Shown here one piece after another: positions 54,799-64,000 of a stretch of 64,000 bases of DNA. Each line of letters starts with the position of its first letter. Positions within the stretch are counted from its first letter, which is position 1. Both the position numbers and the translations under genes were made by a program. The stretch spans positions 248,001-312,000 of the forward strand of contig WTXD01000010.1 in NCBI GenBank assembly GCA_022496205.1, given 5' to 3'. Below the pieces are notes generated by a model, which was not told the DNA's origin, did not search any database, and saw only the letters and a list, made by a program, of their open reading frames with translations. This DNA comes from Gloeopeniophorella convolvens. Taxonomy: Eukaryota; Basidiomycota; Agaricomycetes; Russulales.

Positions 54799-56370
54799 AT
54801 GGAAGGCACTGAGCGTAGATCAGCAAGGCTGATCGCCAGGAGAGGACGTCTCGAATCTCTCCATGCGACCCCACATGAACTATCATGTTAGTAGCCGCTC
54901 ACAATCGTATACGAGTCTCGTTTACTGACTTGTACTGCAGCGCAACGTCACAGTCGCGTGGCGATTACCCTGCTCCCTGAGAACGTGCTCTTGGATATAT
55001 TTGCTATCCGCGCTCACGAGGATAGCATCCCATGGAGATGGGACAGAGTCGCGCATGTGTGCCGAACGTGGCGCCGCGTTGTCCTCTCCTCGCCGCGCCG
55101 TCTCAATCTACGCATTCTCTGCACATACGGGAAGCCCGTCGTGGATATTCTCGATCACTGGTCACGCTTTCCCATCTTCATCGATTACGATCCCGACGAG
55201 AGGCGAAGTCTGACCTCAGAAGATGAAAACAACATCATATATGCTCTCCAGCATCCTTCCCGCATATCTCGGATGTCATTCCCCGTGGCACCTTCACTCG
55301 CGACCAAATTAGCTACCGTGCTGTGGGAAGAAGACCCATTTCCGATGCTGGCTTACCTCGACCTTGCCTGCCCCAAGGGCGAACCTGAGGTCACGCTTCC
55401 CAAGGGGTTCTTGAACGCTTCTGCCCCATGCTTAACACGGATTCGTCTCAGAGGCGTCGTCGTCCCGTCACTGCCGAAAATCCTCGCGTCTACCGAAGTC
55501 CTCCAGGGACTCGCTATTAGGCGCATTCCAGAGGCAGGATATTTCTCACCTACTGTTCTCATCCCGCACATCTCTGCCATGTCCCATCTCCGCAGCCTCG
55601 ACATCCATTACCTTCCCTCTGCTTCACACCACCAGGCTGCAGGAAGAGCACACTCGCTGTCATCGCCCATAACCGCAGTCCTGCCAGCACTTACGATATT
55701 CCGATTTCGGGGTGCCAGCGAAGACCTTGAAGACCTTGTATCGTGCTTCGTCGCTCCTCGCTTAAGGATGATCAAAATAGCGCTGCACAATCAGCTTATC
55801 ATCGACCTGACACACCTGGCTCTATTCCTTTCTCACTGCGACACTCTCGTTCCCTGTACGAACGCCCGTCTGACCATCAGGAGGGGGTTAGGGGCCTCTC
55901 TCCACATGTCGGACGATGCAATCCTAAATTTGGGTGCAGAATGTAGACCGTTAGATTGGCAAATTTCCGCACTGGCGCAGATCTGCGCCTCTCTACACCA
56001 CACTCCCCTCTCGACCATGAAGAACCTCGAGATCGTATTTGACGACTCACTCAAAAATCCAACGCCGATGCTCGAACCAGGTCAAGATGAGCCCGAGCCT
56101 GAACAATGGCTCGAGCTCCTGCAACCATTCAACATCATAGAGGAGCTCCGGCTGAAAGGCCCAGGTATCTCCAGTAGCTTCTGCCAGGCTCTCCGTACGT
56201 TGGCAGCCAGCGATGCGGAGGGGGTCCTATCTGTGCTACCTGCACTGCGCGAATTGTGCCTGCATGCGAAGTCCGGAAAACATATTCGCGCGCTTGCGCA
56301 GACGTTAAACCCCTTTGTCGAGGCTCGCTACCTCGCTGACGAACCTGTCAAAGTTAGCTATTACACCTGA
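54799..56370 (+). CDS. F-box protein, array copy 2
   Basis: Exons 54799..54886 and 54941..56370, 505 residues. The short basic exon 1 (MEGTERRSARLIARRGRLES) joins by a phase-1, 54-nt intron to ITLLPENVLLDIFAIRAHED, WRWDRVAHVCRTWRRVVLSS and PRRLNLRI. The LRR-like body includes VVPSLPKILASTEVLQGLAI and RLRMIKIALHNQLIIDLTHL. A conserved PGQDEPEPEQWLELLQPF precedes the last helices. Closest to copy 3, with long near-identical stretches such as RRIPEAGYFSP. Confidence 0.85.
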
Positions 56371-56928
56371 CAATCGCTTCGCCGTGGGCAGAGTATGGGT
56401 ACAGTGCCATAGACTCGTCGTATAGCCCGCTCATCCGAATACCTAGTACTCTCGTACTATGTATAAGGCGTCCGATAAGCACACGATGGTTGTGCTTATT
56501 GGAACTTGGCTCGGTGATCGACGCGAATTACATTCTATTACAATCCTCGATTCGATCCGACAGGAGCTCGCGTCTTGAGGATTCGGTAAAAGCGTCAGCT
56601 GTGGGAGGCTGTGGGCGGTTTGGTTGGACATTGGCCAACGTTGGAAGGAGATGCGGCGGAAGGCCTTGAGGTCGGGCACACCTGTCCGGGTAAGATGAGA
56701 AAGTGCGATCGCGACTCGGAGGACGATGTAGTTCGGCCATTTCCGGTGTGGCTTTCTGTTGCATGCTCGTCCTCGTGATTTTGACCTTTCAGCCTCGCGT
56801 CACTTTCACAGGCATCCCTCGCTTCATGACAGGGACTCCCTATTCCATCAAGACGCGCGCTCCGTGTGTGTGTGCCTCTTCGTGCCGGCCGACAGCCCCG
56901 CTCGCAATCATGCGCCGCCCTGCCCCCG

Positions 56929-57613
56929 CAGATACTCGTTGCGCTCGCGCTCGCCGCTGCGGAAGTCGGTGCGCCGGACGCCAGGCGCACCGTTGCGGAG
57001 GAGTGGGTCGCGTGCCTCGTGCCCGCGTCAGGCGAGGGCGAGGGACACGACAAGGCGGTCGAGGTGTACTGCATGATCCTCCTCCCGGCGCCCGACAAGC
57101 GCGCGTATGCGGCGCAGTTCCTGGAGTACAAGACGGAGCTGCCCGCCACAAGCCTTGGGGTGCGTGTGGTGCCGCTGTCTACCCTGGGAAGTGCACTGAC
57201 GTTTTGACCTGTAGCATCTCATCGAGTCGTTCGTTGCCCTGCGCACACGGCATGAACGCGGCAGTTGCAGCTGCCGCCGCCCGGGCCGACCCAAGCCCGA
57301 CCCAACGTCCACCCTTCTACAGCCCTCGACGTCGTCCGCGCCGCTACCCGCGGCCGACGCGACACCAACGCCCTCGCACACCGCCTCGCCCACGCTCTCC
57401 AGCTCCTCCGTGTCGAACAACTTGACACGCCACCATGCCGGCCAACACACGGCCGCACGCGAAACACCTCCCCACCGGCGAATCCGGCTTACATTCAACA
57501 AAGAAACTTTAGTAATCAGAGCACATAGGGGGTTGAGGATTTTGGCAGAGACCGATGCTAGGAAGGGCTGCGAATCTTCAGGACAGAGACGGTGGGGAGG
57601 CTATACCATGTGA
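56929..57613 (+). pseudogene. GC-rich gene fragment inside the F-box array
   Basis: Unrecognised. After a CCCCCGCAG acceptor the frame reads ILVALALAAAEVGAPDARR, VAEEWVACLVPASGEGEG and AVEVYCMILLPAPDKRAY, then joins through a 55-nt GTGCGT-TGTAG intron (57160-57214) to HLIESFVALRTRHERGS and a Ser/Thr/Pro tail, stop at 57613. Base composition is far more GC-rich than the F-box genes around it, and no clear first exon is visible. A displaced 3' part of a helical protein gene is the best reading. Its 3' end runs into the duplicated F-box promoter segment. Confidence 0.35.
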
Positions 57614-57802
57614 CGGCATTGACGACAGGACATTCAGGGGTCACGCTGGAGCCTGAGAACAGATAAACACCACTTCGAGCCAGCTTCGAGACCTAACCAT
57701 ACGCACCGCCGTCCCTACTTCGGGCCATATAAGTGCAGCGGCTTGCGTGGTTCAGTTTCCCCACGGTTCCTCAAACCTTCGACGTCTCGACCCTGGCCCC
57801 GC

Positions 57803-59376
57803 ATGGAGGGCAAGCGTAGATCAGCGAGGCTGATCCCCAAGAGAGCACGTCTCGAATCTGTGACCCCACAGGGACTGTCGTGTGGGTAGCTGCTCACATC
57901 GCGTACGAGTGTTGTTTGCTGACTTACGTTTCAGTGCCACATCGCCGTCGCGCGACGTTTGAACTGCTCCCTGAGAACGTGCTTTTGGACATATTCGATA
58001 GGATCCGCCCTTACAATCATTACAGAGACAACAGACCGTGGAGATGGGACAGACTCGCACACGTGTGCCGAATGTGGCGCAGTGTCGTCCTTTCCTCGCC
58101 ATGCCGTCTCAATCTGTTCCTTCACTGTACATACGGGAAGCCCGTCGTGGATATTCTCGACCACTGGTCGCACTTTCCCATCCTCATCGATTACGATCAC
58201 TACAAGAGGCGAAGTCTGACCCCGGAGGATGAAGACAACATCATATATGCTCTCCAGCATCCTTCCCGCATATTCCGAGTATCATTTCCCGTGACGCCTT
58301 CGCTCGCGGCCAAATTAGCTACCGCACCGTGGGGAGAAGACCCGTTTCCGATGCTGGTCCACCTCTACCTTTTCTGCCCCAAGGGCGGACCTGAGGTCGC
58401 GCTTCCCAAGGGGTTCTTGAACGCCTCCGCCCCACGCTTAGAACATATTCGTCTTGGAGGTGTCACCATCCCGTCACTGCCAAAGGTCCTTGCGTCGACC
58501 GAAGACCTTTGCGGACTCGCTATTAGGCGTATTCCAGAGGCAGGATATTTCTCACCTGCCACTCTTATTCCGCACATCTCTGCCATGTCCCATCTTCGCA
58601 TCCTCGACATCCATTACCTTCCCTCTGCTTCACACCCACAAGCCGCAGGAAGAGCACGCTCGTCGCCGTCGCTCACAACCATAGTCCTGCCAGCGCTCAC
58701 GGAACTCCATTTTCGGGGTGCCAGTGAAGACCTCGAATACCTCGTATCGCGCTTTGTCGCTCCTGGCCTAGTGGTGGTCAAAATAACTCTGCACAATCAG
58801 CTCACCATCGACCTGACGTACCTGGCTTTTTTCCTTTCCCGCTGCAACATTCTCGCACACTGTACGGATGTCGATCTGAACATCAGGAGGGGATCGGGAG
58901 CATCTCTCCAGATGTCGGACAGAACACTATTTCATTTGGACATAGAATGCAAAGCGTTAGATTGGCAAGTCTCCGCACTTGCGCAGATCTGCGCCTCTTT
59001 ACACCATACTATCCTCTCGACCATGGAGAGGCTCATTATCTCGCTTGAAAATTTAGCCAGAAGTGCAACGCCGGTGCCCGAGCCAGGTCAAGATGAGCCC
59101 GAGCCAGAACAGTGGCTCGAGCTCCTGCGGCCGTTCAACACCATAGAGAATCTCTGGCTGAAAGACCCAGGTGTTTCAAGCGGGTTCTGCCAGGCACTGC
59201 GTACGTTACCCAGCGGTGGGGAAGGGGCCTTACATCTTCTTCCTGCGCTGCGAGAGTTGGTCCTGATGGCAGCGTCTGGAGAACAGAGTCGCGCGCTTGT
59301 GCAGGTGTTGGACCCTTTTGTCGAGGCTCGCCGCCTTGCTGACAGACCTCTCACAGTTAGCTATTATGGTGGGTAG
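57803..59376 (+). CDS. F-box protein, array copy 3
   Basis: Exons 57803..57881 and 57935..59376, 506 residues. Exon 1 is MEGKRRSARLIPKRARLES and PQGLS. F-box: FELLPENVLLDIFDRIRP, then WRWDRLAHVCRMWRSVVLSS. The rest parallels copy 2, including PPRRI-type loop ALPKGFLNASAPRLEHIRLG and PGQDEPEPEQWLELLRPF, ending VSYYGG. The 53-nt intron uses GTGGGT and TTTCAG. It is probably the direct duplicate of copy 2, separated by the inserted GC-rich fragment. Confidence 0.87.
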
Positions 59377-59969
59377 TATCACTGACGCACGACCAAGATA
59401 TCCCACTTGTTTGAATACCTAGCACTTTCTCATACTATATGTGATGCGTTTGATGAGCAGGTAGTTCGGATTGCAGTGCTTTGTCGGCTTCGTGAACGAC
59501 GCAAATTACAATGTCCGATTCGGTCTGATGGGAAACTCCGGCGGGCGGCAGCCTGCGGCAATGGGCGGCAAGTTGGTTGGACCCTGTTGGACCGGACGTT
59601 GTCGACGACAGGCAGCGACTCAAAGTCGATTACCTTCGAATCAAAATTTGTGCCATGGCCATCGCGCGCTCGCCAACATGTACTCTAGTAAACTTCAACC
59701 TGGCCGCATCGCCCCACTCCTCCCAGCTCCGCTCAAGCCGTAGTACGGTCCCAATGCCCTATAGTCCGCAAGGCTGAGACCTATTCTGTGTCCATGGATA
59801 CGCAGGTACGAACAGCCTTCTCATTTGCCTCCTACATCACGCACTTGGTCTTTCGAGCCTGCTTCGAAATCCAAGTTAAGGTGCATCGCTCTCACCACCC
59901 CGGCCTATATAGTACCAAGGAAGTCGTGCTCCCCTTCCCGTTCCCCCAACTGTTCAACTTTGTTTCCAC

Positions 59970-61654
59970 ATGGAGCACGAGCCTATCAGATCGGCGCAGC
60001 TAATCACCCATACACCCTCTGATCTAGTTTCGCCTCAGGCGCTTTCATGTTGGTACTCGCTTACATCGTGTATGGTGTTTGCTGACTTCAATACCTCTCA
60101 GTGCTCCACTACCGTCGTGCTCCGATCGAGTTGCTCCCCGAGAACGTCCTTCTGGACATATTTTCCATTCATGCTCACCATGATCGCCACGACCTGTTCC
60201 TTGGACGCCACCGGGTGGTATGGAGGTGGCACAGAATCGCACACGTGTGCCGAACGTGGCGCCGGGTCGTTCTCTCTTCGCCACACCGCCTCAACCTGTT
60301 GATCCACTGCGTCAACGGAAAGCCCGTCGCGGACATACTCAATGCATGGCCGACCTTCCCCATCATCCTTGATTACGCTCACGACGAGAGGCAACGCTTA
60401 ACGCCAGAAGATGAGGGTGGCATCAGTTACGCTCTTCAGCACCCCTCCCTCATACAAGAGATATTGTTGCCCGTAACGCCTTCATTCGCAAGAACACTGG
60501 CGACCGTGCAATGGGAAGAGGTCTCATTTCCAATGCTGCGCTATCTGCACCTTCACCTCCCTGATAACGGATCTGAAGTAGCTCTCCCTAAGAAATTCCT
60601 GGAGGGATCGGTTCCACGCTTGGGAGCAATCAACCTCAGTGGGGTTACCTTCCCGGCCCTGCCTAACCTCCTCTCGTCGGCCAAGGCACTTTCGTCCCTA
60701 ACCCTCCACCGTACCCGAGCATCAGGGTATGTTTCACCTGGTGTTCTCATCTCGCGCCTCTCTGCCATGCCCCATCTAGAACAACTCGATATCCGTTACC
60801 TCCACTCCACACTGCATTCGGCCACAAGTGGACCCCACTTACCTCTACCACCGACCTATGACACTATTTTGCCGGCGCTTAAATCCCTCAACTTCGAGGG
60901 CGACAGTGAAGATCTCGAAAGCCTTGTATCGTGTTTCGTCGCGCCTCGCCTGAACAGCGTCATTATACACATGCACAACCAGCTCTCCATCGAACTCCCG
61001 CATCTCGCCCGCCTTCTTTCTCGCTCCAAATGCCTAGAGAACACCACAGACGCGCAGGTGACAATCAGGGGGCATTTCGTCGAGCTGGCCATCGAAACCT
61101 ATCTCTCCGAGAACTGCTCCAAAGTTCCCTTGCGCCTGAGCGTCCGGCGCTTATCGTACGATTGGCAAATATCCGCGATGGCTCAAGTCTGCGCCTCTAT
61201 CCAATACACCTTCCTGTCAGTTAAGACTCTCAACATCTCAGGTCGCGCCCAGATAGCATCCAGTGGACCGTTTCCACAGACACCCGAACCGGATTGGGAT
61301 GATGCGCCCGAGCCCGAGCAGTGGCTCGAGCTCCTTCAGCCGTTTGGCAGCGTGAAGGAACTCACTGTCGATGGCCTATTTGTAGACGAGATTGTCCGGG
61401 CGCTTCGCATGCTACCCAGCATGGAGGGGGTCCTATCTGTGATGCCCGAGCTCCGCCAGCTGGAGCTGAAGTCGGGGTCTTACGAGGTGCGTGAAACACG
61501 CGAGCGGGTGTTGCAGCCCTTTGTCGAAGCTCGCCGTCTCGCTGGAAAGCCTGTCATAGTTGGCTCCACCCGACCGCCGCGGTGGTCTCAACGGGTGGTG
61601 ACTACCGGTGTGCACGAGCAAGATGCGCCCCGTCTGCGCCCCGTTGCAAAGTAA
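59970..61654 (+). CDS. F-box protein, array copy 4
   Basis: Exons 59970..60048 and 60102..61654, 543 residues. Exon 1 MEHEPIRSAQLITHTPSDLV joins at the conserved phase-1 site to IELLPENVLLDIFSIHAHHD. This is the longest copy: it has an added loop (DNGSEVALPKKFLEGSVPRL), extra residues VAIETYLSENCSKVPLRLS-like near the middle, and a C-terminal extension after KPVIVGSTRPP. AQVCASIQYTFLSVKTLNIS and PEPEQWLELLQPFGSVKEL keep the family pattern. Confidence 0.85.
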
Positions 61655-63125
61655 AGATGGTCCATACTCCCCAAGTGCCAGCTACTTGCATACCTACTAA
61701 GTATTACTCACTCCCTGCTCGCTACAATGCGCTACAGTCTCGTCTGCCGGGTCATGATAATACAGAGAAACTTATCTCGCATGATGTGTGCCACTCGTGA
61801 CCCTCTTTCTTACATAAGCACTGTTGAATACTGGACTCGTCCGAGAGAGTTGATTGCCAGCACGGAGCCACGGACTGCGAACGGCATCCACCCTCTGCTC
61901 ACTGCCCTCAATCGAAACGGCATGCGCTGCCGGTCCCAGTCCACGGTTACCATCAGAAGGATGTCGGTGCCCTGCATCGAGCGGTGCCTGAGGTCATCAA
62001 TGTGCGTTGTATGAGTATCTGAACGTAAACGTATTGAGTCTGGTGTATAAGTACGCTGTAAGGATTGTAGATCTTCGCGACTATTGAACTAAACCAGGAA
62101 GAGTTCCGACGCGCGTTTGCCCCAAACTGCGATCGTGCCCTGGGTCCACGACAGTGGTCCGTGCGAGGATTGGTCATCTCCTTGAACATGGGACTCCGAG
62201 TCAGTAGCCTAAACCCCTTAAGTATAACGGAACGACTGCCTTCCATTACTAAGGTCTGCTTTAGGAGACAACCTAAACCCGCTCAAACGGTCGTGCGCAC
62301 TGCCAGTGCCACCAACTCACGAAGCTACTCTCAGGCTAAGAAGCACATCTGTGACTATACATCATCTTCCAGCTTCTCCCAGACTCCTTCAGTCCCATCC
62401 TCCGACGTGAGTCAATATTGGATCAGTCTTCGTACCTCAGCGGAGACGATCTGGCAGTCAGTGCGTGTGGCAGAATGACTTTCTCCAGTACCGACTTTCC
62501 TATGCAAGGGCGAGTCAATGACCAACGCCGCGACTTCAACGCGAGGCATCGCTAGTCCTGCCATCGGGGGAACAATGTGGATAAGCCGTAATAAGTGGTC
62601 TCGAGCAGGCACGCCGCGTCACAATCTCCACCAGAGGTGCGGGCGTTACATATCGGCTTCTACAGGCACTGCTCACCGAGTTCGTACTCTGCTCTCATCA
62701 TATTGGAAGGCACAGCGCTCATGACCCATGACCACTCATTTTGGCCTGACAATGACGTCGAACACGACCCTCATGCACCGCATCGACTCTGACAGCCTCG
62801 CGATTCGGCTTCTCATTAGGCCTGTTCGGTCGGTATATCGTCGACATATACCCACTATAGTCTTTCATCAATCTTCACCGCAGCTTTGGACCCTTCTCTA
62901 TATGCAACGCGCGTGCTCCTACGGCGAATTACCCACCGACACGTAGGATTTCAGGCTGAGCCTGTGCTACCCTGGGAGTCAGTATCCCCGCGGCTCGCAC
63001 AGTACATTCCCATTCCGAGGGCTGTCTTTGACCTCGTGATCTGGATAGGCGCCGAATGTCTTAACTGGCAGCTTTATAGGGCTCCCCTTCTCCCCTACCT
63101 ATTTGACTCTACTTGCGCTTTTCCC
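61655..63125. other. Intergenic, about 1.5 kb without a supported gene
   Basis: Low-GC sequence, short frames, no F-box remnants recognised by eye. It contains the copy 5 promoter. Confidence 0.45.
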
Positions 63126-64000
63126 ATGGGACTTAAGCCAGCACTGCTCAACCAAGAGACACTGTGCCAGTCCCTCCGCCCAATGCCGCAGGGACTCTCG
63201 TATTGTTAGTCGCCCAGGCTCGACATAATCGACGATCACTGACGCGCACATCGCCAGCGCGCCGTCACAATCGCGCGACGATCGGGCTGCTTCCTGACAG
63301 CGTACTCTTGGAGATGTTTGTGCTTTACGCCGAGAGCGGCGTCCTCCCTTACATTCGAAGCCACTCCCAACTGGAGCTCCCGCGGGAGGCATGGCAATGG
63401 CATAGAATCGCACACGTGTGCCAGAAGTGGCATCGTATCGTCCTCTCCTCGCCGCGCCGTCTCAAAATTCTCCTTCTCTGCTCGAACGGGAAACCCGTCG
63501 CGAAAATGCTCAATTACTGGCCGGATCTCCCTATCATCATCCATTACGTCCATGGTTGGGGCCGGAAGGTGACAGAAAAGGATGAAGATAACATCACGCA
63601 TGCTCTGCAGTACCCTACCCCCATCCGGCGATTATCTCTCGACGTGACACCTTCACTTGCAGCAAAGCTAGCATCCGTGTCATGGGGAGACGAGTCCTTT
63701 TCAAATCTACTGGGTCTCCGTCTTAGATCCTCTACGGTGCACCCGGCCAGTGTAGTCCTTCCTCAAAGGTTCTTGCAAGCATCAGCCTCACATCTGGAAA
63801 TGATCTTCCTCGATGGTGTCGTCATCCCGGCGCTTCCGAAACTCCTCTCATCGGCCACACACCTCGGCTCTCTTACTCTCTTACGCATCCCAGCAGCAGG
63901 GTACGTCTCGCCCGGAGCGCTCCTCTCGCTTCTCTCCGCCATATCCCGCCTCGAATCCCTTAGACTTGAGTACATTCACTCCGCTTCGCATCCAGCCACA
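63126..64000 (+). CDS. F-box protein, array copy 5, cut by window end
   Basis: Exon 1 63126..63204 (79 nt, as in copies 3 and 4), intron 63205..63257, exon 2 from 63258 runs off the window. F-box: IGLLPDSVLLEMFVLYAESG, WQWHRIAHVCQKWHRIVLSS. It is the most diverged of copies 2-5 in the F-box, but the LRR-like part has the usual order (VVLPQRFLQASASHLEMIFL, VVIPALPKLLSSATHL, AAGYVSPGALLSLLSAI). Confidence 0.82.

Overview
The window is nuclear DNA of a filamentous basidiomycete, most likely an Agaricomycete of polypore type. The evidence is short GT-AG introns (about 48-75 nt) with CTNAC-like branch sites, GC-rich coding sequence, and Agaricomycete-type families: DUF6535, 7-TM orphans, F-box tandem arrays, an MLKL-NTD-like helical protein. 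I assembled gene models exon by exon from phase-compatible splice sites. Gene names rest on recognised motifs, not on database searches.

Layout. 1-5.3 kb: the 3' end of a DUF6535 membrane-protein gene, a proline-rich repeat protein on the minus strand, then an empty stretch. 5.3-15.5 kb: a housekeeping block with a Nudix hydrolase, a KE4/YKE4 ZIP zinc transporter with 5-nt and 15-nt microexons, a RING finger protein sharing its short promoter, an HD-domain hydrolase, trehalose-6-phosphate synthase (with a GC-AG intron), and ribosomal protein P0. 15.9-21.8 kb: a large helical, probably mitochondrial PPR-like protein and a 7-TM orphan. 21.9-26.8 kb: a repeat-rich island. It holds a dispersed repeat in two copies, a duplicated fragment of the PPR-like gene, a GC-rich array of degenerate units built from short inverted repeats, a CACTA-like MITE with 3-bp target duplications, a tRNA-like relic, and an MLKL-NTD-like gene.

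26.9-30.8 kb: an Rsm1/NIPA-type C3HC zinc-finger gene and a Bsd2/NDFIP-type ubiquitin-ligase adaptor. 31-40 kb: five head-to-tail proline iminopeptidase genes. Four are nearly identical and sit in about 2.0-2.3 kb units that also duplicate the spacer. 40.7-51.4 kb: HEN1 small-RNA methyltransferase, V-ATPase subunit e, CYP51/ERG11, a mitochondrial RNase II-type exoribonuclease, an acidic nuclear-type protein, and an STK16/Env7-type kinase. 52.2-64 kb: five tandem F-box genes with one conserved gene structure, the last cut by the window end, with an unrelated GC-rich gene fragment between the second and third.

Two processes shape the window. Core genes have very small exons and introns, including three likely GC-AG introns. 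Accessory families (peptidases, F-box proteins) grow by local tandem duplication, and a repeat island between them has captured gene fragments. Several loci show isolated single-base frame breaks, some next to homopolymers. These could be assembly indels or real decay.
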